A stretch of DNA of 64,000 nt, taken from the NCBI GenBank assembly GCA_003725585.1, contig RJMB01000005.1:124001-188000 (forward strand), read 5' to 3'. The stretch is from Halostreptopolyspora alba (GTDB taxonomy: Bacteria; Actinomycetota; Actinomycetes; Streptosporangiales; Streptosporangiaceae). The notes below the pieces were generated by a model, which was given only the letters and a program-made list of their open reading frames with translations, had not been told where the DNA came from and did not search any database. Position 1 is the first letter of the stretch; every line of letters begins with the position of its first letter. Below are positions 34,679 through 43,851 of this stretch, piece by piece. Both the position numbers and the translations under genes were made by a program.

Positions 34679-35341
34679 TTGACCGGAGCGCCGGCACGAC
34701 AACAGATCACCGTCTTTCTCGTGGACGACCACGAGGTGGTGCGGCGCGGAGTCGCGGCTCTGCTCGAAACCGAGGACGACATCGACGTCGTCGGCGAGGC
34801 GGGCACCGCGGAGCAGGCTCTGGCCCGCGTCCCCACGGTCCGCCCCGATGTGATCGTGCTGGACGTCCGGCTACCCGACGCCTCCGGGGTGACGGTGTGT
34901 CGCGACATCCAGTCGCGCTGGCCCGAGACCCGTTGTCTGATGCTGACCTCGTTCTCCGATGACGAGGCGCTCTACGACGCGATCATGGCGGGGGCGGCCG
35001 GGTACGTGCTCAAGCAGATCCACGGGGCCGACCTGGTGGGCGCGGTCCGCACGGTCGCCGCGGGCGGGTCGCTGATCGACCCCGGCACCGCCGGGCGGAT
35101 ACTCCACCAGTTGGATGAGGACTCCGCCGAACCCGACCCACTGGCCGAGCTGACCCCCAAGGAGCGGCAGATCCTCGACCTCATCGGGGAGGGGCTCAGC
35201 AACCGTCAGATCGGCGACCGGCTGTACCTCGCCGAGAAGACCGTGAAGAACTACGTTTCGGGCCTGCTGGCCAAGCTCGACATGAAGCGCCGGACACAGG
35301 CGGCGGTCCTCGTGGCGGAGCTGCGCGGCAAGAAGCGGTGA
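34679..35341 (+). CDS. NarL/FixJ-family response regulator (DevR-like)
   Basis: 220 residues from TTG 34679 with GAGGGAG upstream. Receiver domain: acidic pocket Asp16-Asp17 (FLVDDHEVVRRGV), phosphorylation site Asp62 (VIVLDVRLPDASG), switch threonine in MLTSFSDDEAL and lysine in YVLKQI. The C-terminal LuxR-type helix-turn-helix reads LTPKERQILDLIGEGLSNRQIGDRLYLAEKTVKNYVSGLLAKLDM, which closely resembles DevR/DosR. The cognate kinase is most probably the convergent GAF histidine kinase 17 bases downstream. Confidence 0.93.
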   Translation: MTGAPARQQITVFLVDDHEVVRRGVAALLETEDDIDVVGEAGTAEQALARVPTVRPDVIVLDVRLPDASGVTVCRDIQSRWPETRCLMLTSFSDDEALYDAIMAGAAGYVLKQIHGADLVGAVRTVAAGGSLIDPGTAGRILHQLDEDSAEPDPLAELTPKERQILDLIGEGLSNRQIGDRLYLAEKTVKNYVSGLLAKLDMKRRTQAAVLVAELRGKKR

Positions 35342-35358
35342 CGGCGGGGCCGTCCCGA

Positions 35359-37080
35359 TCAGCGGGGTGGCTCGGCTCCGGGGCCGGGGGCGCGGCGCGG
35401 TGGGACGACCCAGCGCAGCACGGTCCCGCCGGTCTCACCGGGTTCGACGGCGCACTCGCCGCCCAACGCCCGGGCACGCTCGACCATGTTCCGCAGCCCA
35501 CTGCCGGGGCGGTGCCCGGAGATGCCGATCCCGTCGTCGGCGACCCGCAGGGTGAGTCTGGCGTCGACGGACACCGACACGTGCGCCTCCGTCGCCCGCG
35601 CGTGCCGGGCGATGTTGGACAGAGCCTCCTTGAGGACGGCGAGGAGCTGGTCGCCGGTCTCGACGGAGATCGACGTGTCGATCGGCCCGTCGAACCGGAC
35701 CCCGGGGTGGAAACCCAGGGTCTCCGTGGCGTTCTCCACCGACGCCAGGATGCGGCCGCGCAACGAGCCGCCCTCGTGGGTGTCCGGCCGCCGCAGCGCG
35801 AACACGGTGGAACGGATCTCCCGGATGGTCTCGTCCAGGTCGTCGACGGTGCGCTGTACCCGCTCGCCCGCCTCGGTGTCGTTGACCAGCCGCAGAGTGC
35901 TCACCAGGTTCATGGCCGAGGCGAACAGGCGCTGGATGACGACGTCGTGCAGGTCCTTGGCGATCCGGTCGCGGTCCTCCAGCACGACCAGCCGCTCGGC
36001 GTCCTGGCGTGCCTCGGCGAGCTCCAACGCGACCGCCGCCTGCCCGGCGAAGGCGTCGAGCATGCGACGTGTGGCGTCGTTGAATGGGGCGCGGGCGCCG
36101 GACTTGGCCAACAACAGGACGCCGCGGGTGTGCGCGGGCGTGCCGAGTGGGACCAGCATCCCCGGCCGGAACCCCCGGTGGCTGAGCATCGGGCAGTGGA
36201 TCTGGCGCAGATCGGGGACGGTCATGGCCTCGCCCTCGCGGTACACGGTGCCGCACAGCGTGTCGGCGACGTCCAGCCGGGTTCTGAGGACCTCGGTGGC
36301 CAGCGGGCCGTCGGCGATCTCGGCGACGAGTTCGTGGTCCTTCGGCTCGGGCAGCAGCACCACCGCGATGTCGGCGTCGGCCATCTCCCGCGCCTGCCGC
36401 GCCAGGTACCCCAGGACGTCCCCGGTGGCGTCGCCCGACAGCAGCCGCGTGGTGACCTCGGTTGACGCGGACAGCCAGCGTTCGCGCAGCCGGGTCTCCT
36501 CGAACAGTCGGGCGTTCTCGATCGCGACCCCCGCCGCCGTGGCCAGGGCGGTCACGGTGGCCTCGTCGTCCTCGTCGAACTGCCCGCCCTCGTTCTTCTC
36601 GGTGAGGTAGAGGTTGCCGAACACCTCGCCGCGCACCTGGATCGGCACACCGAGGAAGGTGGTCATGGCCGGATGCCCCTCGGGGAAACCGTGGAAGCTG
36701 GGGTGGTCGCGCAGGTCGTTCAGGCGCAGCGCGCGGTGTTCGGTGGTCGGGACGGCGAGCACGCCCGTGCCCTGCGGGAACCGGGGGACACGCCGGGCGT
36801 CGGCATCGCTCAGGCCGACGTTGATGAACTCGGCGAACTGGCCGTCGTCGTCGAGGACACCGAGCCCCGCGTACTTGGCGTCGACCAGGCGTGCGGCGGT
36901 GTCGGCGAGGTTGCGCAGCACCGCCGTGAGGTCCAGGTCGCTGCCGATGGCGAGCACCGCCTCAAGTAGCGAGTGCACACGGTCGCGTGCCGACAGCGCC
37001 GCCTCCAGACGGGTGCGGACCTCGTCGTGGTCATCGGTCCGCGGGTGCGGGGGTTGCGGGGGGTCGGGAAGTTCGGACAC
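35359..37080 (-). CDS. GAF-domain sensor histidine kinase (DevS/DosS-like)
   Basis: 573 residues from GTG 37080 (GGAGG 9 bases upstream). Two GAF domains (about 35-190 and 215-360), then HisKA_3 with EDRDRIAKDLHDVVIQRLF holding the phospho-histidine, and an ATPase domain with LLAVLKEALSNIARHA and GIGISGHRPGSGLRNMVERA. GAF-A contains FPEGHPAM around His136, at the place where mycobacterial DosS/DosT bind haem, so oxygen or redox sensing is possible but unproven. No membrane segment. It is encoded tail-to-tail with the response regulator, so the pair is not one operon. Confidence 0.92.
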   Translation of the reverse strand: MSELPDPPQPPHPRTDDHDEVRTRLEAALSARDRVHSLLEAVLAIGSDLDLTAVLRNLADTAARLVDAKYAGLGVLDDDGQFAEFINVGLSDADARRVPRFPQGTGVLAVPTTEHRALRLNDLRDHPSFHGFPEGHPAMTTFLGVPIQVRGEVFGNLYLTEKNEGGQFDEDDEATVTALATAAGVAIENARLFEETRLRERWLSASTEVTTRLLSGDATGDVLGYLARQAREMADADIAVVLLPEPKDHELVAEIADGPLATEVLRTRLDVADTLCGTVYREGEAMTVPDLRQIHCPMLSHRGFRPGMLVPLGTPAHTRGVLLLAKSGARAPFNDATRRMLDAFAGQAAVALELAEARQDAERLVVLEDRDRIAKDLHDVVIQRLFASAMNLVSTLRLVNDTEAGERVQRTVDDLDETIREIRSTVFALRRPDTHEGGSLRGRILASVENATETLGFHPGVRFDGPIDTSISVETGDQLLAVLKEALSNIARHARATEAHVSVSVDARLTLRVADDGIGISGHRPGSGLRNMVERARALGGECAVEPGETGGTVLRWVVPPRRAPGPGAEPPR

Positions 37081-37475
37081 GTCTCGATACCTCCGAGCAC
37101 ACACCGTATCTGGAACTGACGCCCCGTCAGAATCGGGGGCGCGCCACATTCACGACGAAACCCGACGAACGTGGCGCGCACGGTACCGTTCCCCCAGCCT
37201 GTTCCCGCCGCGTGCCGGTCTTCGGGAGAATCGGGCTCACGCCTTGGTACGGGCTTTCGCCGAATCGCCGCGCACACCGCCGGGGAGACGCGAACTCCCG
37301 GGGCGGATTCGGGTGGCTCGGGGAATTTCTCCTCGAACGCCTTGCCATACCGGGTACGCGTGCTACGGTCGCCTCCAGATCGGGGACGCGGACACCCGAC
37401 ACCGCCCTCATCCGTGGTGGCCGGGTGCGGGGAAGCGTCCCTTCTGTATCGCCATCGTTGACGAGGGGGCTTCCT
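37081..37475. other. Intergenic region between kinase and secreted protein genes
   Basis: 395 bases separating divergent genes. Frames are open on both strands but show only Arg-rich text without motif. Promoters for both genes must lie here; I cannot point to clear -35/-10 boxes. GAGGGGG precedes the GTG at 37476. Confidence 0.4.
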
Positions 37476-38387
37476 GTGCCGCGTACCGGTCGACCGCGAG
37501 GCGCGTCACGCGCCGCGGCGGCCGTGTGTGTGGGTAGCGGGAGTCCTCTCCGGCGCCTGTTGCTGGTGGTCGGGTTCGTCGGAGTCGCGTGGTTCCTCGG
37601 CTCGACCGCGGCGAGCGCCGACGAGACCGGCGGTGTCGGTACCCCGGCGGCCGACCGGAGCGTCGCCGAGAGCGCCGGTGAGGCCGGTGGCACCGCCGGG
37701 GACGCGCGGGAGCGGACCCGCGCGGCCGTCGGCTCCGAGGCCGGACGGCCCGCGGAGCGGCCCGCCGCCGAGCCCGCCCACTCGGCGGACGAGGCGGTCG
37801 GCGACGTCACCGAGAACGCGTCTCCCAACCCCCCAGCCGAGCCCGCGCGGTCGGCACCGGCTCCCGAGGTTCCGGCGGTAGCGGAGCACAACGGCGGCGT
37901 CGACGCGGGCGAAGAGGCGCTCGACACCGTCGAGCGCGAAGCGCGGGCCACCGAGCGGGCCACGGAGCGGATCGCCGACTCCGGCGAGAGGGACGGCGAC
38001 TCCCGCTCCGCCGAGGACTCCCGGGCGGAGCGCACCGGCTCCGCCGGCGACCCCGCCCCGTCATCGCACGAGCGTCCAGGGCAGGACCCGCGGGACGCTC
38101 GCCACTCCGCCGCATCCTCCCATGCTCCCGTGGCCGCGGCGCCGGTGGGAGACACCGGCTCCGCCAACCCGACCGAGGACGGGCCGGATCGCGGCGGGTC
38201 CCCCGCCACCTCCCCCGTCAGCTCCGCGCCGCAGGCCCAGGGCGGTAGCGCTGTGCCGGTGCCCGCCGGTTTCCTGCCCGCGGCCTCGGTCGTGCCGCCC
38301 GAGACCGGGACGACTGCGACCGCCCGCCACGCGAGCGCCACGGTCCCGCGGGGCCCGGAAGACGAGCCGACCGTCTCGCCCGACTAG
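37476..38387 (+). CDS. Secreted or anchored Ala/Pro/Glu/Ser-rich low-complexity protein
   Basis: 303 residues from GTG 37476 with a good ribosome site. A basic N-terminus and a hydrophobic helix (LLLVVGFVGVAWFLGSTAASA) form a signal peptide with an AXA-like cleavage point. The rest (about 250 residues) is disordered, rich in Ala, Glu, Pro, Ser and Thr, with no cysteine and no recognisable domain or sorting signal. It may be a cell-wall spacer or mucin-like surface protein. A second secreted acidic protein follows 395 bases downstream. Function unknown. Confidence 0.7.
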   Translation: MPRTGRPRGASRAAAAVCVGSGSPLRRLLLVVGFVGVAWFLGSTAASADETGGVGTPAADRSVAESAGEAGGTAGDARERTRAAVGSEAGRPAERPAAEPAHSADEAVGDVTENASPNPPAEPARSAPAPEVPAVAEHNGGVDAGEEALDTVEREARATERATERIADSGERDGDSRSAEDSRAERTGSAGDPAPSSHERPGQDPRDARHSAASSHAPVAAAPVGDTGSANPTEDGPDRGGSPATSPVSSAPQAQGGSAVPVPAGFLPAASVVPPETGTTATARHASATVPRGPEDEPTVSPD

Positions 38388-38782
38388 CTCGCGCCGCCTC
38401 CGGGAGACACCCCTGCTCCGTGTGGGGTGAAGCCGGCCCTCTTCGGCCCGGTCCCGGAGTCCCGGACCCCGCCCGCAGCGCGGTGGTCCCCTCGCGGCAG
38501 CCTCCCCTCGGCCCAGTGCCGATCCAGCGTCGATCCACCCCTGGGGACTGACGTGAGCCCCGTGCCGTCAAGCGTCACGAGGTTCACGCCAGTCGGGGGC
38601 CGCCAGCCTCTCCGACTGTCCCGAGACCGCCGCCCGCGCCCGCCACGCGTGGCGCGGTGGTCCCGATGAACCTCGATCCGCGCTACGGCGCCCCTGGCCA
38701 GGGCGTCGCGTGGATCACGCGGAGTCATCCCTCCGCTGCCAGTGACAGGTACCGAGACATACACGATCCGGAAGGACGTTCC
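38388..38782. other. Intergenic region, no supported gene
   Basis: 395 bases between two secreted-protein genes. No terminator with a strong stem and no coding text with motif was found; the only element I can assign is the GGAAGG ribosome site before 38783. Confidence 0.4.
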
Positions 38783-39319
38783 ATGTTCCAGCTCGCTCGC
38801 ACCTCCGCCAAGGCCGTTCTGGTGGCGGCCGGTGCCGCCGGCTTCGTCGCCCTGGGCGCGGGAGTCGCCTCGGCCGACGCGCTCGGAGTCCCGGGCGCGG
38901 TCCAGCCGCAGCCGGCCGCCCCGTCCGTGTCCGGCCAGCTGTCGGAGCTGACCGGCGGTACGGCGGACCAGGTGAACCGGCTCGGAAACGAGCTGCCGGA
39001 GGCGGAGGCGCCCGCCTCCGTGACGGGGCCGGAGACGCTGCCCCAGTCCGCCGAGGTTCCGGGGGAGGTCGACGGCTCGCTGCCGGGCTCCGCCGAGGAG
39101 GTCACTGACCAGGTGCCCGAGGCCGGTACCGGCACTGTGAGGGACGAGGTCGACCACCTGGCCGACCGGGCACCGGTCGACGCTCCCGACACCTCGAACG
39201 TCAACGAGCCCACCGGGGCCACGGACGAGGTCGTCGGCAAGGCCAATGACGCCATGGACACGGTCGAGGACACCGACGTCGTTGGTGAGCTGCGGGAGGC
39301 CGAGACCCAGGTGCTGTAG
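38783..39319 (+). CDS. Small secreted acidic protein
   Basis: 178 residues from ATG 38783, preceded by GGAAGGAC. Signal peptide with hydrophobic core VLVAAGAAGFVALGAGVASA and cleavage after ASA. The mature part is acidic and low in complexity with valine-spaced repeats (DEVVGKANDAMDTVEDTDVV), resembling small exported actinobacterial proteins of unknown function. It has no cysteine, so it is not a chaplin or rodlin. Ends at a strong bidirectional terminator. Confidence 0.75.
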   Translation: MFQLARTSAKAVLVAAGAAGFVALGAGVASADALGVPGAVQPQPAAPSVSGQLSELTGGTADQVNRLGNELPEAEAPASVTGPETLPQSAEVPGEVDGSLPGSAEEVTDQVPEAGTGTVRDEVDHLADRAPVDAPDTSNVNEPTGATDEVVGKANDAMDTVEDTDVVGELREAETQVL

Positions 39320-39561
39320 GGCACCCACAGGCCGTGCGTCCCGCCGCTCCGTCCGGGTGGGGCGCACGCTGGCCCTGGGCGGGGCGTAACCGGATCCGGA
39401 GAGCGGGGCGTTCTGGGGATTGTGGGGGTCCCCGGGACGGAGATGAACCGGAGAAGGCCGCGTCGCCCAGGGCCTCCATCAGCTCGCTCTCACCGCGTCA
39501 CATCACGCATCGCGAACTCCCACGGGGGTCCTTGACCAGCCGGACCCGGTGAGGGGGAGTG

Positions 39562-39599
39562 GAACAGGGCGGGGACGCCGCGGCGTCCCCGCCCTGTTC
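39562..39599. terminator. Bidirectional terminator (38-bp perfect palindrome)
   Basis: GAACAGGGCGGGGACGCCG followed at once by its reverse complement, between the convergent genes ending at 39319 and 39731. The remaining part of 39320-39730 holds no supported gene. Confidence 0.8.
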
Positions 39600-39730
39600 T
39601 CGTTTCGGTGCCGGAGGTCGCGGCACGGCCGGGGTGACCGCGCGGCCCCGGGGCGTCCGGGGCGTCGTGACCGTGCCCGCGCGCGGTGGTGGTCGGGGTG
39701 GGAGAGTGGGGGCGCCGACCTCGGCGGCGG

Positions 39731-40405
39731 TTACTGGGACTCGCTCCAGAAGCTGCTGTCCTCGATGTCCTTCTCCTTGTCCTCCTTGTCGCCGGCCTTC
39801 TTGGCGCCGCTCTTGCCACCGGTCGAGGTCGACTGCGACTTGCGTCGGGCCCCTCGCCCGGAGGAGCCGGCCTGCGCGGGGGCCTCCGACTTCTGGCCGG
39901 TGCCGCCGGTGTCCCCGCTCCCGGTGCCGGCACCGTTGGCGTGGATGTTCAGGGCCTCGTCCTCGACGTCGATGATCTTGCGGATCTGCTGCGGTAGGCC
40001 GGGGATGCGTTCGGAGCGGAAGTGCGCGCCCAGGACCTCCAGGGCGTGCTCGCAGATCACCTCACGGCCGCGCTCCGGCTTGAGCCCGCTGAGTTCCTGG
40101 AGTTCGGGAAGTCTCAGTTCGCGGAGTAGCCGGATCAGGGTGCGTACCCGTTCGCGGGTGCGGCGGTCGGCGATGGCGGCCGCCGTCATCTCCGCCTCGG
40201 TGAGGTTCGGCGACGGCTCCTTGCTCGTGAGGTCGGTGGGGTTGTCGCGCTCCGCGATGAACATGGAGGTGAGCTGGCGGGTGGACTCTCGGGCCGACGC
40301 GCGCAGCTCGCTCCGTCGCAGGTACCTGGCCTGTAACCAGGTGACGGTGACGCTGCTCACCAGGCTGATGGCGGCGCCGATGAGGACGAGGGCGAATTCG
40401 TGCAC
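39731..40405 (-). CDS. Membrane-anchored protein with helical cytoplasmic domain and basic tail
   Basis: 224 residues from GTG 40405, with GGAGG 6 bases upstream. One N-terminal helix (FALVLIGAAISLVSSVTVTWL) is followed by a charged, predicted helical region (SELRASARESTRQLTSMF, AAIADRRTRERVRTLIRLLRELRLPEL). The last 60 residues are a low-complexity tail rich in Gly, Lys, Ser and Glu. It has no catalytic motif. I do not recognise it; it could be a scaffold or a membrane-bound regulator. Next to, but divergent from, the arsenic operon. Confidence 0.7.
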   Translation of the reverse strand: MHEFALVLIGAAISLVSSVTVTWLQARYLRRSELRASARESTRQLTSMFIAERDNPTDLTSKEPSPNLTEAEMTAAAIADRRTRERVRTLIRLLRELRLPELQELSGLKPERGREVICEHALEVLGAHFRSERIPGLPQQIRKIIDVEDEALNIHANGAGTGSGDTGGTGQKSEAPAQAGSSGRGARRKSQSTSTGGKSGAKKAGDKEDKEKDIEDSSFWSESQ

Positions 40406-40585
40406 GGGGGACCTCCGGTGTGGGGGTGAGTCCGCGGATCCCAGCGTCGTTGCCGGGTCCGCGAGCATTCGTGAACCTCGGGTGAATTGTCAAGTTTCTA
40501 CCCACGCCGTTGGCCGCCGGGTGGGGCTCGCCACGCTTGGGATGGTGTGTGGCGATCTCCGGTTGCCCCCGACCGCGTCGAGCCG

Positions 40586-40625
40586 TATTATATCGACTGC
40601 TTTTTATATAAATATTGATTGATGA
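40586..40625 (+). promoter_or_regulatory. A/T-rich promoter/operator of the arsenic operon
   Basis: A sharp A/T island (TATTATATCGACTGC, then TTTTTATATAAATATTGATT) in an otherwise GC-rich context, 50-90 bases before the acr3 start. Such islands with TATCGA and ATTGAT half-sites are usual for ArsR-family operators; the arsR gene is third in the operon. Confidence 0.55.
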
Positions 40626-40673
40626 GTGGAGCGAGAGATTGGGTCCCGCTCCATTCGTACGAGAGGGGGCGGA

Positions 40674-41789
40674 TTGGCTGCCCGTGCCGAGGCGGACGCG
40701 GCTCCGAAAGCGGCCGCCGCGCGGTTGTCGACGCTGGATCGGTTCCTGCCCGTGTGGATCGGGCTGGCGATGGTGGCCGGGCTGCTCCTGGGTCGCTGGG
40801 TTCCGGGGCTCCAGTCGGCGTTGAACGCCGTCCAGGTCGACGGGGTCTCACTGCCCATCGCGCTGGGGCTGCTGCTGATGATGTACCCGGTGTTGGCCAA
40901 GGTACGCTATGACCGGCTCGACACCGTCACCCGCGATTACCGGACCCTGGTCCCCTCGCTGGTGCTGAACTGGGTGGCCGGCCCGGCGGTGATGTTCGCC
41001 CTGGCCTGGATCTTCCTGCCCGATCTCCCCGAGTTCCGCACCGGCCTGATCATCGTCGGGCTGGCCCGGTGCATCGCGATGGTGATCATCTGGAACGATC
41101 TCGCCTGCGGCGACCGCGAGGCCGCGGCGGTCCTCGTCGCGCTCAACTCGGTGTTCCAGGTGCTGCTGTTCGGGGTGCTCGGTTGGTTCTACCTCGACCT
41201 GCTTCCGGGCTGGCTCGGACTCGCCCAGACCGGCATCGACGTCTCCGCGTGGGATATCGCCAAGAGCGTCCTGGTCTTCCTCGGTATCCCGCTCGTCGCG
41301 GGCTTTCTCACCCGGGTCCTCGGCGAGCGTTCGCGGGGCCGCGCGTGGTACGAGGGCCGTTTCCTGCCCGCGATCGGCCCGGTCGCGCTCTACGGGCTGC
41401 TGTTCACCATCGTCATGCTGTTCGCCTTCCAGGGGGAGGCGATCACGTCACAGCCGCTCGACGTCGCCCGCATCGCGGTGCCACTGCTGGCGTACTTCAC
41501 CCTGATGTGGGGAATGTCGATGCTGCTCGGCTGGGCCATCAGGCTCAGCTACGAACGGTCGACGACCCTGGCGTTCACCGCCGCCGGCAACAACTTCGAA
41601 CTCGCGATCGCCGTCGCGATCGGGGTGTTCGGGGTGGCCTCCGGGCAGGCGCTCGCCGGTGTGGTCGGCCCGTTGATCGAGGTCCCGGTACTCGTCGGAC
41701 TGGTCTACGTCTCACTGTGGTCGCGCCGGTGGTTCGCCGGCCGTACGCGGCCGGACGGAGTGGGGGCGCGGACGGCCGACGTTCCCTGA
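40674..41789 (+). CDS. acr3: Arsenite efflux permease ACR3
   Basis: Start placed at TTG 40674 behind GAGGGGG; this gives 371 residues, the normal ACR3 size, while an in-frame GTG at 40626 has no ribosome site. Ten membrane helices; RCIAMVIIWNDLACGDREAAAVLVALNSVFQVLLF contains the essential cysteine in helix 4 of ACR3 carriers, and FTAAGNNFELAIAVAIGVFG the second conserved block. It exports arsenite using the proton gradient. First gene of acr3-arsC-arsR. Confidence 0.96.
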   Translation: MAARAEADAAPKAAAARLSTLDRFLPVWIGLAMVAGLLLGRWVPGLQSALNAVQVDGVSLPIALGLLLMMYPVLAKVRYDRLDTVTRDYRTLVPSLVLNWVAGPAVMFALAWIFLPDLPEFRTGLIIVGLARCIAMVIIWNDLACGDREAAAVLVALNSVFQVLLFGVLGWFYLDLLPGWLGLAQTGIDVSAWDIAKSVLVFLGIPLVAGFLTRVLGERSRGRAWYEGRFLPAIGPVALYGLLFTIVMLFAFQGEAITSQPLDVARIAVPLLAYFTLMWGMSMLLGWAIRLSYERSTTLAFTAAGNNFELAIAVAIGVFGVASGQALAGVVGPLIEVPVLVGLVYVSLWSRRWFAGRTRPDGVGARTADVP

Positions 41790-41817
41790 GGTCGCGTCCC
41801 CTGGAGAAAGGAATCCG

Positions 41818-42231
41818 ATGACGGACAAACCCAGCGTTCTCTTCGTGTGTGTGCACAACGCGGGACGCTCCCAGATGGCGGCGGGGTTCCTCGCCCACTA
41901 CGGCGGTGACGAGGTCGAGGTCCGTTCCGCCGGCTCCGAGCCGGGAGGGGAGGTCAACCCGGTCGCCGTGGCGGCGATGCGTGAGGTGGGTATCGACATC
42001 TCCGGGAACCGGCCGAAAGTCCTCACCGCCGACGCCGTCGAGAGCAGCGACATCGTGATCACCATGGGGTGCGGGGACGCGTGCCCGGTGTTTCCGGGTA
42101 AGCGCTACCTGGACTGGGAGCTCGACGACCCCGCGGGTCAGCCCATCGAACGGGTCCGGCCGGTGCGTGACGAGATCGGCGACCGTGTGCTGGCACTGCT
42201 GCGCGAGTTGGGGGTACCGGCCCGGCGGTGA
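41818..42231 (+). CDS. arsC: Arsenate reductase, low-molecular-weight phosphatase type
   Basis: 137 residues. N-terminal P-loop VLFVCVHNAGRSQMAA with the nucleophilic cysteine in the HCX5R pattern; VITMGCGDACPVFPGKRYLDWELDDP carries the resolving cysteines and the general-acid aspartate. The length and CGDACP segment fit the actinobacterial enzymes that use mycothiol or thioredoxin. It reduces arsenate to arsenite for export by ACR3. GGAGAAAGG precedes the start. Confidence 0.95.
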   Translation: MTDKPSVLFVCVHNAGRSQMAAGFLAHYGGDEVEVRSAGSEPGGEVNPVAVAAMREVGIDISGNRPKVLTADAVESSDIVITMGCGDACPVFPGKRYLDWELDDPAGQPIERVRPVRDEIGDRVLALLRELGVPARR

Positions 42232-42304
42232 CAGCGGGGCGCAACACAGGAACGTGGATTCCGGCGTTGTTGACGAACGTGATGGGAAGTGGTGGTATCC
42301 AGCC

Positions 42305-42622
42305 ATGCTGATGTCGGGTGAGGAACCCGCCGAGGGTACCGTCAAGCTGCTGGGGGATCCGCTGCGCGCCCGGATCGTCCGGCTGCTCGCGCGGGAACAG
42401 TTGTGTACCTGCCACCTCATCGAGGAGACCGGGGCCCGGCAGCCCACGATCAGCCACCACCTGCGCGTTCTGCGCGAGGCGGGGTTCGTCGCCGCCGAGC
42501 CGCGCGGCCGGTTCACCTACTACAGGCTGCGCCCGGATCGGATCCGTCAGCTCGCCGGTGCCATCGTCGACCTCGCCGACCAGGCCGACGACGCCCAACA
42601 GGTCCAGCGCCCCTGCGACTAG
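42305..42622 (+). CDS. arsR: ArsR/SmtB-family arsenite-responsive repressor
   Basis: 105 residues from ATG 42305 (ATG 42311 also possible). Winged helix with DPLRARIVRLLAREQLCTCHLIEETGARQPTISHHLRVLREAGFV. The CTC motif in QLCTCHL is the classical As(III) site of ArsR. It should repress the acr3-arsC-arsR operon through the A/T-rich promoter and release on arsenite. The longer upstream frame is not used: it overlaps the end of arsC. Confidence 0.94.
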   Translation: MLMSGEEPAEGTVKLLGDPLRARIVRLLAREQLCTCHLIEETGARQPTISHHLRVLREAGFVAAEPRGRFTYYRLRPDRIRQLAGAIVDLADQADDAQQVQRPCD

Positions 42623-42629
42623 CGAACAC

Positions 42630-43751
42630 TCAGCCGTACCCGACCTCCCCGGCGTAGAACGCCATCATCAGGTCCGTGCCCTTGATCCGGGAGGTCGCCT
42701 CCGCGTCCAGGATTCCCGTCTCGGGGGCGTGCTTCCGTGAGAACGACGTGCCCCCGTTGGGACCCATCGGCAGGGAAATGCTGTCCGGTCCGGGTTCGTA
42801 GCGGGTCAGCTCCCCGTCGCCGTCGAGCAGGGTCCGGATGTTGGACGCGACGAGCCGGGCGTGCTCGCCGGCGGCCTTGCCCGTCTTGGGCTCGGCGATC
42901 GCCGTCACGTCGCCGATGGCGAACACGTTACGGGTCCCGGGAAGCCGCAGCTCGGCGTCGACCTCGATGTGGCCGCTGGCCGTCCGGGCGTCCATGAGGT
43001 CGTCGGCCAGGTAGTCGCTCACCGGGTTGACGCCGAAGCAGCGGAACCAGATGTCGGCGCTGATCTCCCGGCCCGCCCGGGTCGTGACGGTGAACGGTGT
43101 CGCCGTTCCGGGATCGGAGGGCGGAAGCGCGCGCAGCGACGTGTTCAGGAGCAGTTCGGCCCCCAGAGAGTCGACCTGGCGGCGCACCTCCGCCCGGAAC
43201 TCGTCGGTGAACCGCCCGGAGACGACGTCACTGGCCGGGTCGACGATCGTGACGCCCTTGTGCGGCCACGCCGCCGTGATCTCACCGGCGAGCTCCATCC
43301 CCACCGGTCCCGCGCCGAGGAGCAGGACACGCTCGGCTCCGGCCAGCTCCTTGTGCGTCGCGTGGTACATGGCGATGCCGGTCGCGCTGTCCTCGGCGTC
43401 GGTCTTGGCGGGGAAGGGGTACGTCGAACCGGTCGCGAGGACGATGTGGTCGGCGGCGATCCGAGTGCCGGAGCCGAGCGTGACCCCGCCCGGGTCGACG
43501 CGTGCCGCCCCGTCCCGCACCACCCGCCCGTGGCGCAGCAGCCGGTCGTAGGGCAGGAAGAGGCGCTCCGCCCAGGCCGGGTCAACGACGCCGCGCAGTG
43601 CGGCGACGTTGTGCACGAAGGAGTCCTGCGGGTCGATGAGGACGACGTCGGCCACGTCGTCGAGGGCCTTGGCGGCGGTGACACCGCCGTACCCGCCGCC
43701 GACGACGGCGACCGTGGGGCGGTGATCGTCGGGAGTGCTGTCGTAGCTCAT
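42630..43751 (-). CDS. FAD-dependent oxidoreductase (AIF/FSP1-like)
   Basis: 373 residues. FAD-binding GXGXXG-type start VAVVGGGYGGVTAAKAL, the second dinucleotide loop VLLLGAGPVGMELAGE for NAD(P)H, and the FAD-ribityl aspartate in FAIGDVTAIAEPKTGKAA. This is the ferroptosis-suppressor/type II NADH dehydrogenase-like group; no membrane anchor is obvious. It is convergent with arsR, with only 7 bases between stops. Whether it serves arsenic redox (as ArsO-type flavoproteins do) or quinone reduction cannot be decided. Confidence 0.88.
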   Translation of the reverse strand: MSYDSTPDDHRPTVAVVGGGYGGVTAAKALDDVADVVLIDPQDSFVHNVAALRGVVDPAWAERLFLPYDRLLRHGRVVRDGAARVDPGGVTLGSGTRIAADHIVLATGSTYPFPAKTDAEDSATGIAMYHATHKELAGAERVLLLGAGPVGMELAGEITAAWPHKGVTIVDPASDVVSGRFTDEFRAEVRRQVDSLGAELLLNTSLRALPPSDPGTATPFTVTTRAGREISADIWFRCFGVNPVSDYLADDLMDARTASGHIEVDAELRLPGTRNVFAIGDVTAIAEPKTGKAAGEHARLVASNIRTLLDGDGELTRYEPGPDSISLPMGPNGGTSFSRKHAPETGILDAEATSRIKGTDLMMAFYAGEVGYG

Positions 43752-43851
43752 GGGGCCACCGTGGCGCGGCCGGGCGTGAACCGGGAGACCGGCGTGGGAC
43801 CAGCCCCGACAGGGTCACTCTCGTCACGGGGACGGGCGGTAGACTCCAACC

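Noticed and set aside
36987..37475. Upstream extension of the secreted low-complexity protein
   Set aside because: It would overlap the kinase gene and place the signal peptide in the middle; GTG 37476 has a good ribosome site.
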